Positions 25,010 through 33,956 are shown, numbered from the stretch's first letter. The stretch is DNA of 64,000 nt from JANJUB01 sp964586225 (GCA_964586225.1 CAZPHD010000002.1:168319-232318), one strand, 5' to 3'. The notes: generated from the letters alone by a model not told the origin. Program-made: numbers and translations.

Positions 25010-25939
25010 ATGCAACATCCGCTCTTGGGCATTCACCATGTGACCGCCATCGCTGGCGATCCGCAACGGAACCTCGATTTCTACACCCACATCATGGGAA
25101 TGAGGTTCGTCAAGCTCACGGTGAACTTCGACGACCCGGGTTCTTACCACTTCTACTTCGGCGACTCGGTGGCCTCGCCGGGTTCCTTGCTCACCTTCTT
25201 CCCGCACCCTGGTGGCTATGCCGGCGTCCGCGGCGCGGGGCAGGCGACGACCGTCTCGTTCAGTGTTCCGACGGGGAGCCTCGATGCTTGGGTGAACTAT
25301 CTCGCTCACCACGCTATCGACTTCGATATCCTGCCTGAGCTGTTTGGCGAACGACGGGTGGGCATCGACGATCCGGATGGGTTGCGGCTCGAACTTGTCG
25401 AAGTTCCCAGCACCGGCGCCGGGCAGAGCTACGGCAACATTGATCATGAGCATGCGATTCGGGCCATCCACTCGGTGAGGATCGAGGCAAGCTCTCTCGA
25501 GGCTGCTACGCGGTTCTACACGGATCGCATGGGATTTGAGAGGGTGGGCGATCAAGACGGCATACGACGGCTGAAGGTTGGTGCTGGATTGGTCGACGTG
25601 ATCGAGAATCCGAATCGCGGTCGCGTCGCGGTGGGGTCGGTACACCATGTCGCCTTTCGCACAGCCGATGACGCGGGTCAGGCAGCGTGGCGCGAGCGTG
25701 CCTTGGCGTTGCACTTGGCGACGAGCCCGGTCATGGAGCGCGACTACTTCCGCTCGATCTACTTCCGCGAGCCAAACGGGGTGCTTTTCGAGGTTGCTAC
25801 CGACGGCCCAGGCATGGACATTGACGAGCCGATGGACGCGCTTGGCACAACGTTGCGACTTCCGGCGATGTATGAGTCGGATCGCGCACACATCGAGCGC
25901 CGACTTCCCCCGCTGGTCCTGCCGGGAGGCTCGCGATGA
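25010..25939 (+). CDS. Glyoxalase/extradiol ring-cleaving dioxygenase (MhqO/LinE-like)
   Basis: The 309-residue protein has four vicinal-oxygen-chelate modules in two halves. It opens with GIHHVTAIAGDPQRNLDFYT, and the second half starts IHSVRIEASSLEAATRFY. Likely iron ligands are the early HH, His in VHHVAFRT and Glu in GVLFEVATD. Relatives such as MhqO and LinE/PcpA-like enzymes cleave hydroquinones. The gene downstream encodes a hydrolase, and MhqO plus MhqD-type pairs act in quinone and electrophile resistance in Bacillus. The substrate here is inferred by family only. Confidence 0.85.
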   Translation: MQHPLLGIHHVTAIAGDPQRNLDFYTHIMGMRFVKLTVNFDDPGSYHFYFGDSVASPGSLLTFFPHPGGYAGVRGAGQATTVSFSVPTGSLDAWVNYLAHHAIDFDILPELFGERRVGIDDPDGLRLELVEVPSTGAGQSYGNIDHEHAIRAIHSVRIEASSLEAATRFYTDRMGFERVGDQDGIRRLKVGAGLVDVIENPNRGRVAVGSVHHVAFRTADDAGQAAWRERALALHLATSPVMERDYFRSIYFREPNGVLFEVATDGPGMDIDEPMDALGTTLRLPAMYESDRAHIERRLPPLVLPGGSR

Positions 25940-26538
25940 GCTTCACTCACCGGTTCTTCCCCGGATCGGGCCTCGAGCCTCGGGTCGCCGTTGTCTTTCA
26001 TGGCACCGGCGGCGATGAGAACAGCCTGGTGCCGTTTGCCCAGACGTTGTTGCCCGAAGCGAGAATCCTCTCGCTTCGCGGGCGAGTGCTCGAAAATGGG
26101 ATGCCACGCTTCTTCCGGCGGTTCGCCGAAGGCGTTTTCGACTATGAGAGCATCGAGTCCGAGGCAGTCGCAGTTGCGGAATTTCTGCGGGCGATTGCTC
26201 TTGAACGGGAGTTTGAGCTTGGAGAGTCCGTCGCGATCGGCTATTCGAATGGGGCCAACATGGCCTGGAGCGCGCTGCTCCGGAACCCGGACCTGTTTGG
26301 CGAGTTGGTCCTGTTCCGTCCCATGTTCACGATCGAGGGAGAGGCCGACCTGTCAGGGAAGCGGATCTTTGTGGGTGCGGGCGAACGCGACCCAATCGTC
26401 CCGGTAGAGAGCGTGGAGAATCTGGTCGAGCAGATGCGCGCTTGTGGGGCGCGTGTTGACGTCGCGTGGCACGCGGGCGGCCATGAACTCACCCGGGGCG
26501 AGATTACGCTTGCCGCAAATTGGCTAGGGGCGGCGTAA
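25936..26538 (+). CDS. Alpha/beta hydrolase, MhqD-type carboxylesterase
   Basis: The 200-residue hydrolase overlaps the dioxygenase gene by four bases. The oxyanion region VVFHGTGGDENS is followed by the nucleophile elbow GYSNGAN (Ser). Asp is in GERDPIVPVES and His in WHAGGHEL, completing a triad. It belongs to the phospholipase/carboxylesterase group that includes MhqD. Paired with the ring-cleaving dioxygenase, it may hydrolyse cleavage products or detoxify quinone adducts. The stop codon lies in the loop of a strong terminator hairpin. Confidence 0.85.
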   Translation: MSFTHRFFPGSGLEPRVAVVFHGTGGDENSLVPFAQTLLPEARILSLRGRVLENGMPRFFRRFAEGVFDYESIESEAVAVAEFLRAIALEREFELGESVAIGYSNGANMAWSALLRNPDLFGELVLFRPMFTIEGEADLSGKRIFVGAGERDPIVPVESVENLVEQMRACGARVDVAWHAGGHELTRGEITLAANWLGAA

Positions 26539-26548
26539 GCCGCCCCTA
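26525..26548. terminator. Perfect bidirectional terminator hairpin
   Basis: Ten-base arms TAGGGGCGGC (26525-26534) and GCCGCCCCTA (26539-26548) enclose loop GTAA, which contains part of the hydrolase stop codon. AAA follows on the plus strand. It separates the hydrolase from the convergent htrA gene. Confidence 0.75.
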
Positions 26549-26569
26549 AACCCTTCGGACTCGCTCTGA

Positions 26570-28141
26570 TTACCGGAACGTCACGTCGGTCGACTGCTGC
26601 AGTTGGCTCTTCTCGCTGTACTTCGAGAACGAGATCTGCGTGCGGTCGCCCCACTTCAGGGTCTTCATCACGTCCGTTACGTCTTGCGGTGAACGGATCG
26701 ACTTCGAACTGAGCTTGGTGATCACCGTGCCCGGCTCAAGGCCAAGCTTGGCAGCGACCGAGCCCGGTTCAACCGAGATAACGAGCACGCCTTCAACGTT
26801 TGCTGGCACGAAGAACTTCTTGCGATTCTCCGCGTTCAGCGCTTCCATTTGGATACCGAGTCTGGCCTGGCCCTCGCGAACCGGGGGCACTTCGCTGTCA
26901 TCCGGCATTTCGCGCGGAATGTTCCAGCCCGGAATCTGAGGGAAGTCCTCAAAGGGGCTCATGCCGCCGTCATCGGACTTGGTCCGCGGTTCGGGATTCG
27001 GAGTGCCGCCATTGAGCTTCTTCGGATCGGCCAGCTTGACCTTGATCGTCTTCTTGTCGGTGCCTCGGATGAGTTCGACGTCTACCGTTTGGCCAGGCGC
27101 GTAGCGATACATGGCCAGGCGCACGTCCATTTGGTTCTTGATCGGGAACGTGCCCACGCGGGTGATGATGTCACCCTGCTTGATGCCTGCGACTGCGGCG
27201 GGGCTGTTGTTCGGAATCTGTTCGACCACCGCTCCACCGTCGATCTTCTTATCGGCGCGCTCGAACGGCTTGAGGTTTGCCGGAATGAGGCCCATTGCGC
27301 CACGTTCGACCTTGCCCTTTTCGATCAGGGTTTCGGCCAAGAACCGGGCAAGGTTGGACGGGATCGCAAAGCCGATGCCGTTGCTGCCGCCGGTCGAACT
27401 GATGATCGCCGAGTTGATGCCAATGACCTGTCCCTCAATGTTGAGAAGCGGTCCTCCCGAGTTGCCCTGATTGATGGGCGCGTCGGTCTGGATCAGATCG
27501 GGATAGTAGCGGGCACCGTCGGCCAAGCGAGGATCAGGAATGCTGTTCTCGCGGTTCAGTGCGCTAATATGGCCGATCGTGACCGTGTTGTCAAGTCCAA
27601 ATGGCGAGCCAACTGCCATGGCGAACTGGCCAGGTCGAACCTTATTGCTGTCGCCAAAGTTGGCCGCCGGGAGGTCCTTCGCGTCGATCTTAACTACGGC
27701 GAGGTCGCTCTCTTCGGCACGGCGCACCTGACCCTGAAACTCGCGTCCATCGGCTAGGATAACGGTCACCTTGTCAAAACCATTGACGACGTGGTCGTTC
27801 GTGATAATCCAGCCGTCCGATCGAAAGATCACGCCCGTTCCAACGCCACCGGCTCGCCCCATTCGGCGCCCCAAAACATCGGAGCCACCTTGCCCTTCCG
27901 ATCGGATGTGAACGACCGAGGGCTGGGCAAACTCGGCGAGGCTCGCAAAGCTCTCGTCAAGCGTTCGCAGGGCGGCCATGTTCTCGGCCGTGATTGAGCC
28001 AATGGTTCGGGCAACGGGCGTTTCTGGTCCGGCTTGCACCATCGGCACGATGTTCTGGAGGTTTGCCACGGCCAACCCGCCAATCACAGCACCGATGGCC
28101 ATTACAGCCAGAACACTCTTCGAAAAGGGAGAGGTCTTCAT
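26570..28141 (-). CDS. degP: HtrA/DegP-family serine protease with two PDZ domains
   Basis: The 523-residue protease has an N-terminal membrane anchor or signal (VLAVMAIGAVIGGLAV) and a trypsin-like domain. Its triad is His in IITNDHVV, Asp in ESDLAVVKID and Ser in INQGNSGGPLL. A PDZ domain (about 295-385), a proline-rich linker and a second PDZ-like domain (about 425-515) follow. It degrades or refolds damaged envelope proteins. It is the last gene of the sigma/anti-sigma/RseB-like operon, as expected for a sigma-E-type stress response. AAGGA eleven bases before ATG is a usable Shine-Dalgarno sequence. Confidence 0.94.
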   Translation of the reverse strand: MKTSPFSKSVLAVMAIGAVIGGLAVANLQNIVPMVQAGPETPVARTIGSITAENMAALRTLDESFASLAEFAQPSVVHIRSEGQGGSDVLGRRMGRAGGVGTGVIFRSDGWIITNDHVVNGFDKVTVILADGREFQGQVRRAEESDLAVVKIDAKDLPAANFGDSNKVRPGQFAMAVGSPFGLDNTVTIGHISALNRENSIPDPRLADGARYYPDLIQTDAPINQGNSGGPLLNIEGQVIGINSAIISSTGGSNGIGFAIPSNLARFLAETLIEKGKVERGAMGLIPANLKPFERADKKIDGGAVVEQIPNNSPAAVAGIKQGDIITRVGTFPIKNQMDVRLAMYRYAPGQTVDVELIRGTDKKTIKVKLADPKKLNGGTPNPEPRTKSDDGGMSPFEDFPQIPGWNIPREMPDDSEVPPVREGQARLGIQMEALNAENRKKFFVPANVEGVLVISVEPGSVAAKLGLEPGTVITKLSSKSIRSPQDVTDVMKTLKWGDRTQISFSKYSEKSQLQQSTDVTFR

Positions 28142-28168
28142 ACGCGTTTTCCTTAAGAGGTGACGCGC

Positions 28169-29260
28169 TTACGGGCGGGAAGAAACGCCGTTCTTTGCCG
28201 GGACATTTCCACCACGCTCATCAGCGCGCTGTATATCCGGTAACACACAATCGTCGTCGGGAGTGCCCGTTAGGGTCTGAAGTCCCTTGGTAAGTTCGCG
28301 GACAAACGCCTCGATCAGCTTGGTGAGGACCGCGTCCGGCAGGTCACCAACAAGGCGCATGCGGATTCCGCTTGCCTCGCCCACGCTCTTCTTATCGTGG
28401 CATGGCACGGGGTTCTTACGTGAAGTCGGCCACTGGTAGAGTGTGGCCGAGGCGAGTCCGTCTGTCAGGCGAAGCGCGATGAAGCGCTCGGATTTGTCGC
28501 CAACGATCTGCCCCTCCTGAATGACAAAGCCGAACGGAAGCGTCTTGGGCAGAGCGGGGGTAAATCCCGTGGCCGACTTTGCCGCCTCAGCTGACTTGAA
28601 GGTCTCAGGTGACTCAAGATAGATTCGGCGAACGCCAGCGGCAGGCGTAATCTGGAACGTCTCGCTTGGCGGCGGCGAGTTGAAGGTAACTGCCTTGGTG
28701 TCCAGCAGGATCTTGGCCTTACCGCCGTCAACGATGTCCATGCGGAGGATGAACGGATAATCCGAGTCCACCCAGTAACGGCGAACCGGCATTTCCGAAG
28801 CCTTGGGGGTCGCCGTGACCACGATGGCGCGCCGCCCAGCAATCGCCTCGCCGGACTCAGAAGCAAATCGGTAGCTTGACATCGCGGCGCGCTTTCGGCG
28901 GCTGTTGCCACCCATGAGTCGCGGCGAGCCCTGAATCACCATCCGGTTTTCGTCGGGCACGTAGGTCATCCAGTTCTGCCCATCGTCCAGCGTTGTTACG
29001 CCCTGAAAGGGAAGGGGTGATAACACGACTGTCTTGGCGATACCGGTGGCCTGGGCAAGCCGCAACTGCATCATGCCTGGATCGCGGCTACTGTTTCGTC
29101 GAAGGATAATGCCTTCGACGGTTAGGAAGCGCCCCTTGTCCATAGCATTGAACAACAGGTCTCGAGCATCATCGCGACCCTGAGCAACACTCGATGCTGA
29201 CCCAGCTAAGAGGGCCAGGGCCACTGAGCCAATCGAGAGCAAGGAGTTAGCGCGCACCAT
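28169..29260 (-). CDS. RseB/MucB-like periplasmic regulator of the sigma factor
   Basis: The 363-residue secreted protein has a signal peptide (IGSVALALLAGSASSVAQG). An N-terminal LolA-like beta domain contains TVEGIILRRN and RMVIQGSPRLMG, then GRRAIVVTATPKASEMPVR and the lipoprotein-carrier-like YPFILRMDIVDGG. A smaller C-terminal domain begins FTPALPKTLPFGFVIQEG. This arrangement, a MucB/RseB-like large and small domain, protects RseA-type anti-sigma factors from proteolysis and senses envelope damage. It overlaps the anti-sigma gene by 14 bases. Sequence similarity is moderate, and context gives much of the support. Confidence 0.75.
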   Translation of the reverse strand: MVRANSLLSIGSVALALLAGSASSVAQGRDDARDLLFNAMDKGRFLTVEGIILRRNSSRDPGMMQLRLAQATGIAKTVVLSPLPFQGVTTLDDGQNWMTYVPDENRMVIQGSPRLMGGNSRRKRAAMSSYRFASESGEAIAGRRAIVVTATPKASEMPVRRYWVDSDYPFILRMDIVDGGKAKILLDTKAVTFNSPPPSETFQITPAAGVRRIYLESPETFKSAEAAKSATGFTPALPKTLPFGFVIQEGQIVGDKSERFIALRLTDGLASATLYQWPTSRKNPVPCHDKKSVGEASGIRMRLVGDLPDAVLTKLIEAFVRELTKGLQTLTGTPDDDCVLPDIQRADERGGNVPAKNGVSSRP

Positions 29261-29699
29261 GGGTCGAGGTCAAGATGACGGTGTTACCTGCGAATGGGTC
29301 ACCGCTGGCGGCATAAGCCTGATCGCGAGCCAAGTTGAAATCCGTGCTCGCAGTTTGATTCTGAAGGTCCACGCCTCGGGCATCGACGGCTTGCAGATAC
29401 ATCCAAGCACCCACGAACGCGAAGACGAATGCAGCGCTACCCGCCCAGGCCAAACGGAACCGCCGTACGGCCACAACTGGCTGATCAAACACGGCTCGCA
29501 CGAGGCGATCTTCGAAGCCAAATGGCGCCTCAATTTCCGGCTGAGCCGACAAGAGATTCTTTACATGGGCCAAGGCGTTGGCCACTTCTGCACACGACTC
29601 GCACTCATGCAGGTGGGCACGAACCAGCGCGGCCTCGGAGCGAGAGAGCTCCTGATCGACATAAGCGGACAATCGAGATTCGACCTGCTTACAGTTCAT
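29247..29699 (-). CDS. Zinc-finger anti-sigma factor (RseA-like)
   Basis: The 150-residue protein has an N-terminal ZAS domain with His and two Cys in HLHECESC, plus Cys3 in MNCKQVESRLSAYVD. One membrane helix (LAWAGSAAFVFAFVGAWMYL, about 82-102) and a short periplasmic tail follow. It would hold the ECF sigma factor at the membrane until stress-induced cleavage. It overlaps the sigma gene by 11 bases and the RseB-like gene by 14, so stoichiometric translation is likely. Confidence 0.9.
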   Translation of the reverse strand: MNCKQVESRLSAYVDQELSRSEAALVRAHLHECESCAEVANALAHVKNLLSAQPEIEAPFGFEDRLVRAVFDQPVVAVRRFRLAWAGSAAFVFAFVGAWMYLQAVDARGVDLQNQTASTDFNLARDQAYAASGDPFAGNTVILTSTHGAR

Positions 29700-30294
29700 C
29701 TTCGATCATCCCTCCGTAGACTTCGGGCGCATGGCTGACGAGGTATCGGCGCAACTGCTTGCGGCCGCGATGAATTCTTGAGCGCACAGTCCCAACCGAG
29801 GTGTTCATCACTTCGGCGATTTCTTCATAGGCCATGCCTTCGACATCGGCGAGGAGCACGGCGGTGCGAAACTCCGGCGTCATTGTTGAAAGTGCGGCAG
29901 TTACGTGCTCGCCCATCGCCTCGTCGACCATCACGCGGTCTACGGTTGCGGCGGGATCGGGTAAGTCCATCGTTGAGACGCCCGTGGCGGTGGGTTGCTC
30001 CAGACTGTTCGTCTTGATCCGTTGTTTTCGACGTACCTGATCAATATGCGCGTTGCTCATGATCCGATACAACCAGTTTGTAAACGGCAGCGATTCGTCG
30101 AATCGGTGGAAGAAGCGGAATGCCCGAACGTACGTTTCTTGCACGAGGTCTTCGGCTTCGGCGGTGTTACCGGTCAGCTTCGAGGCGAAGCTGAACGCTT
30201 GACGATAGGTGCTTCGCATCAGACCCTCAAAGCGAGCCTGCTTTTCTTCCGCCGAGTTCCCTCGGTCACGCCAAAGCACACCTAACATTGCCAA
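29689..30294 (-). CDS. ECF-family RNA polymerase sigma factor (envelope-stress type)
   Basis: The 201-residue sigma factor has region 2 (EAEDLVQETYVRAFRFF, WLYRIMSNAHIDQVRR) and region 4 (FRTAVLLADVEGMAYEEIAE, GTVRSRIHRGRKQLRRYL). There is no region 3, as in RpoE/SigW-type ECF factors. It heads the sigma, anti-sigma, RseB-like and HtrA operon. The most likely role is sensing misfolded envelope proteins and activating htrA and other envelope genes. A possible promoter lies inside the 3' end of gpsA. Confidence 0.93.
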   Translation of the reverse strand: MAMLGVLWRDRGNSAEEKQARFEGLMRSTYRQAFSFASKLTGNTAEAEDLVQETYVRAFRFFHRFDESLPFTNWLYRIMSNAHIDQVRRKQRIKTNSLEQPTATGVSTMDLPDPAATVDRVMVDEAMGEHVTAALSTMTPEFRTAVLLADVEGMAYEEIAEVMNTSVGTVRSRIHRGRKQLRRYLVSHAPEVYGGMIEDEL

Positions 30295-30309
30295 TGAAAT
30301 CCTTGCTTC

Positions 30310-31329
30310 CTATTGTACGTTCGGTTCGTCTCCCTCAGTTCCCAAGCGCAAAATGCCTTCCGTGCGTGGCATTCGCTCCATCAGCAGGGTCACCGCGTCG
30401 GACGCGCGAACGCGCCCGCGGATGACGGCTTCGGTCGCCTCAAAAGTGGGCATCGGGATTCCTTGACGCCTTGCCAGGACCATCACGGCCTCGCTCGTGG
30501 CCACGCCTTCGGCAACCTGTCCGACTTGCTGCTGGGCCTGAGACAAGGTTGAACCTGAGCCCAACGCGCGTCCCACTCGGTAGTTTCGGCTCAATGTTGA
30601 CGCTGCGGTTGCAAAGAGATCCCCCACCCCGGCAACGCCGAGGAAGGTGTCGATCCGCGCCCCCATCGCAAGGCCAAGTGACGCCATTTCATGGAGTCCT
30701 CGGGCAAGGAGAGCACCCTTCGTGTTGTCCCCAAAGCCCAAACCATCCGACAGGCCGGCGGCGATGGCGAGCACGTTCTTGAGCGAGCCGGCAAGTTCGA
30801 CGCCAATGATGTCGTCGCTGACGTAGACGCGAAACGTACGGCACATGAAGGCACCGCGGACCCGCTCGGCATCTTGCGGATCCGCGAACGCACAAACGGC
30901 GGCCGTCGGGATGCCTCGAACGATCTCGACCGCCAGATTAGGTCCACTAAGTGCGCCGATTCTCGATTGAGGGATGACCTCCGCAACAACCCGATGCATG
31001 AGCATCGAGGTGCCGCTTTCGAGGCCCTTGGAGGCCATGACGACGAGCGGACTCTCGCCCGAGATCAGGCCAGCGATGGCGCGTGCGCCGTGCGAAGGCA
31101 CGGCGACAATCCAGAAATCTGGCGAGCCAAGATGATCGCCGCTACTCACGCAACGGATGTTGGCCGGCAATGCGAAACCAGGAAGATAGGCGAAGTTTTC
31201 TCGGAGTGACGCCATCGCCGCCATTTCTTCGGCGTCGCGACCGTAAAGTACGACGTCGTGGCCGTTCCGCGCGAGCAGGATCGCCAGCGCCGTTCCCCAA
31301 CTTCCCGCACCAAGAACCGCAATCTCCAC
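30310..31329 (-). CDS. gpsA: Glycerol-3-phosphate dehydrogenase (NAD(P)+)
   Basis: The 339-residue enzyme reduces dihydroxyacetone phosphate to glycerol-3-phosphate for phospholipid synthesis. The Rossmann start is AVLGAGSWGTALA. The conserved ASKGLE segment, the catalytic Lys in AGSLKNVLAIAAG and GFGDNTKGALLARGL are all present. Length is typical. It lies three bases after the STAS-Usp gene and 15 before the sigma gene, so read-through into the stress operon is possible. Confidence 0.96.
   Translation of the reverse strand: MEIAVLGAGSWGTALAILLARNGHDVVLYGRDAEEMAAMASLRENFAYLPGFALPANIRCVSSGDHLGSPDFWIVAVPSHGARAIAGLISGESPLVVMASKGLESGTSMLMHRVVAEVIPQSRIGALSGPNLAVEIVRGIPTAAVCAFADPQDAERVRGAFMCRTFRVYVSDDIIGVELAGSLKNVLAIAAGLSDGLGFGDNTKGALLARGLHEMASLGLAMGARIDTFLGVAGVGDLFATAASTLSRNYRVGRALGSGSTLSQAQQQVGQVAEGVATSEAVMVLARRQGIPMPTFEATEAVIRGRVRASDAVTLLMERMPRTEGILRLGTEGDEPNVQ
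30312..30342 (-). promoter_or_regulatory. Candidate promoters for the sigma operon
   Basis: On the minus strand GGAAC (30338-30342) precedes CGTA (30316-30319) with an 18-base spacer, resembling an ECF promoter that could give autoregulation. The overlapping TACAAT (30312-30317) is a housekeeping-type -10 box, 17 bases before the ATG, and AGGAAG follows as a possible RBS. Both are inside the end of gpsA. Confidence 0.3.
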
Positions 31330-31332
31330 TGC

Positions 31333-32136
31333 CTAGCCTGCCCGAACAAAGACGACGGGCCGGGTTACCCGACCTAACACCGATTCCACCAGCTTGAGAT
31401 TTTCATCTTTCTTAAGCGGATCCCGCATGAGGGGAAGGACAACTTCTTCGGCTTCAAACTGGCTTAGCAAGTCATCAAGCGCGGAGGCTACATCGCGTGC
31501 CCGCTCAACTTGCGAAACATAGGTGACATCTCGGGCATCGAAGAACTGCTCGGCACGCTGCACGGCTTTCAATGAGGCTTCTTCGCTATTCTCCATCGGT
31601 GCCGTCAAGGGGAGGTGCCGAGGAACCAACAGAACGCAGACGAGGTGAATTTCGGTGGGCTGAGAATCGGCAATCTTCCCGGCAATGTCCATTGCCGCGT
31701 CATCTTCTTCCACTGAAGTTCCCGTGTAAAGGCAAACCAGAAGCTTATGGGCGTGCTCAATCGCCGGACGTTTCTTCTTTCGTCCAACCTGCTCCTCCTC
31801 ATGATGTAAGAGGTCAAGAGATCGCCGGGCGGCTTCGACAGACTTAGCGACCGCAAGCTGCGAGCGCACCTCGGGAACCGACTTCAAGACCTCCATGATG
31901 GGGTCAGGAACGGCGGCCACGATGATGCGCGCGTCGTGCCTTTGGATAAAGTCCATCGCATCGCGGAAGGTCTCGGCACCTTCCGCATTCGCTTCGGTGA
32001 GTCCACTACAGTCGATAATCACGCCCGACGGGTGCCGTTTCAAGGTGAGCGAGATGGCGGTGTGGATGGCCTCCCAGAAGTTCGATCGGATTGCGCCGGA
32101 GAGAATGATGGTGTCCTCGTAGGATTCAATGATCAT
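31333..32136 (-). CDS. STAS-like plus Usp-like fusion protein
   Basis: The 267-residue cytoplasmic protein has an N-terminal STAS-like domain (about 1-105: TIILSGAIRSNFWEAI, GVIIDCSGLTEANAEGAETF). In the usual phospho-site region the Ser is absent (ANAEGA). A universal-stress-protein-like domain (about 128-267: HKLLVCLYTGTSVEEDD to RPVVFVRAG) follows. It overlaps the KimA-like stop as ATGA, so it is co-translated with the transporter. A role as a cytoplasmic regulator of that transporter is an inference. The domain calls are by eye. Confidence 0.65.
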   Translation of the reverse strand: MIIESYEDTIILSGAIRSNFWEAIHTAISLTLKRHPSGVIIDCSGLTEANAEGAETFRDAMDFIQRHDARIIVAAVPDPIMEVLKSVPEVRSQLAVAKSVEAARRSLDLLHHEEEQVGRKKKRPAIEHAHKLLVCLYTGTSVEEDDAAMDIAGKIADSQPTEIHLVCVLLVPRHLPLTAPMENSEEASLKAVQRAEQFFDARDVTYVSQVERARDVASALDDLLSQFEAEEVVLPLMRDPLKKDENLKLVESVLGRVTRPVVFVRAG

Positions 32137-33956
32137 CGAAGGAAATACCTCACATTGGTGACGACGACGTTGCGCCGGCTCTGGAGGGCGAGCTTTAACG
32201 GCACCGCGGCGTTGTTGTGTAACAGGCCATGCCACCAGAACTTCGGCACGGCTTGGGGAACGATGACGGTGACGATCATGTGTGGATCCTCCGCGACCGT
32301 CTGATCAATGTAGTTTGTGATCGGCTCAATGAAGGAGCGGTACGGCGAATCGAGGATCACCAGGGGAATGTCGGCCCCGAAGCGGCTCCAGTCTTCCTTG
32401 ATCTTGCCCGTTGAAGCGGGATCCAGCGTGACATGAATCGCGCGTACGTCGTGCGACATGGCCTTGGAGTACGCGATAGCCTTGAGGATGCCTCGGTGGA
32501 GTCGAGGAACGAGCAGGATAACCGTCGTCTTAACTTCGCGCACCGAATCGTCCGGCGAAACACTGAGCTCTCGGGCGAGATAGTCGTAATGGCGTCGGAT
32601 GCCCGCCATGATGCCCATCGTGATCAAGATCGCCACTACGAGAATCCAAGCGCCTTCAGTAAACCGAGTGACGAGTAAGATCAGCGTGACGGCCGCCGTC
32701 GTCAAGGCGCCGATCAAGCTGATTCCCGCCTTCCACCCGACCTGCTTCAGTCGTACGAATCGCGCAACCATGCCTGCCTGGCTCAACGTGAACGAAAGGA
32801 AGACGCCCGCGGCATAGAGCGGAATGAGCGAATGCGTGTCTGCATTGAAGACGATGATCAACGCGATCGATAGCACGGATAGCGTGATGATGCCGTTCTG
32901 ATAAACCAGACGATCGCCGACGCTCATCAGTTGGCGTGGAAGAAACCCGTCCTTCGCGATGAACTGCGAAAGGCGTGGGAAGTCGGCAAAGCCGGTATTG
33001 GCGGCCAAGAACAGGATCAGGGCCGTCATCGATAGAATCACGAAGAAAATGGGCGAGTTGCCGAAGAGCGTTGCGGCAATCTGGGCCACCACCGTACGGT
33101 AACCATCTTCGCCAAACTCCATGGGCACGATGCCGTAATGCTGGGCCGACCAGCTGATGCCAATGACAAGCAGGGTCAGAAGGGCGGCCATCATCACGAG
33201 GGTCGTAGCCGCATTCTTCGCTTCAGGTGCCTTAAACGCGGGCACGCCATCCGCGATGGCTTCGGTGCCGGTCAAGGCGGTACAGCCTCGAGCAAAAGCG
33301 GCGATGAGGAAGACCCACGTGACGTCCTTAGTCTGCTCCGGCAATTGCGGTGTTACGGGGCCAACACCTTGACTCGCCTGAAACACACCGTAGGCAACCA
33401 TGCCCAGCAACGCAATGACGAAACCATACGTTGGAACAGCGAAGACGATGCCGCTTTCCTTTGCTCCACGCAAGTTCAACAATGCCAAGATCGCCACGCC
33501 TCCGCACGCGATCCAGGTTCCAGCCGACTGAAGCTGCGGGAACATCGACGTGATCGCCGCCGCGCCTGCGGAAACGGAAACCGCAACTGTGAGAACGTAA
33601 CCAATGAGCAACGAGGCACCGGCGACCCGCCCCGCTACCGATCCGATGTTCTCAGAGGAAACTCGGTAGGAGCCACCCCCTTGAGGGTATGCGTTGATCG
33701 TCTGGTAGTAGCTGAACACGACTACCCAAAGCAGTGCGACCAGCACCAGAGAAACAGGGACGAGCTTGCTGAACCCAAGCATCCCGCCAAAAATGAGAAT
33801 GCTCAGGATTTCTTCGCTTGCGTACGCCACCGAGGAAAGGGCGTCCGACGCAAACACCGGGAGTGCAAATACCTTGGGCAACCGCTCGTGGTGAGCGTGT
33901 TTGGTGTGGATGGGTTTGCCCACCAGAATGCGCTTTGCTGATGCTAAGAGGCCCAT
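32133..33956 (-). CDS. KimA-like APC-superfamily potassium importer
   Basis: From ATG 33956 the protein has 607 residues, like Bacillus KimA. It has about twelve membrane helices (about 35-460), with the family-type opening FASDALSSVAYASEEIL, the YPQGGGSYRVSSENIG unwound-helix region and TALTGTEAIADGVPAF. A C-terminal cytosolic Usp-like domain (about 475-607: TTVILLVPRLHRGILKAI) follows. KimA imports K+ with protons and is inhibited by cyclic di-AMP in Bacillus. The longer upstream frame is rejected because it lacks family similarity and runs over the divergent gene. No cyclic di-AMP riboswitch is seen upstream. Confidence 0.82.
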   Translation of the reverse strand: MGLLASAKRILVGKPIHTKHAHHERLPKVFALPVFASDALSSVAYASEEILSILIFGGMLGFSKLVPVSLVLVALLWVVVFSYYQTINAYPQGGGSYRVSSENIGSVAGRVAGASLLIGYVLTVAVSVSAGAAAITSMFPQLQSAGTWIACGGVAILALLNLRGAKESGIVFAVPTYGFVIALLGMVAYGVFQASQGVGPVTPQLPEQTKDVTWVFLIAAFARGCTALTGTEAIADGVPAFKAPEAKNAATTLVMMAALLTLLVIGISWSAQHYGIVPMEFGEDGYRTVVAQIAATLFGNSPIFFVILSMTALILFLAANTGFADFPRLSQFIAKDGFLPRQLMSVGDRLVYQNGIITLSVLSIALIIVFNADTHSLIPLYAAGVFLSFTLSQAGMVARFVRLKQVGWKAGISLIGALTTAAVTLILLVTRFTEGAWILVVAILITMGIMAGIRRHYDYLARELSVSPDDSVREVKTTVILLVPRLHRGILKAIAYSKAMSHDVRAIHVTLDPASTGKIKEDWSRFGADIPLVILDSPYRSFIEPITNYIDQTVAEDPHMIVTVIVPQAVPKFWWHGLLHNNAAVPLKLALQSRRNVVVTNVRYFLR

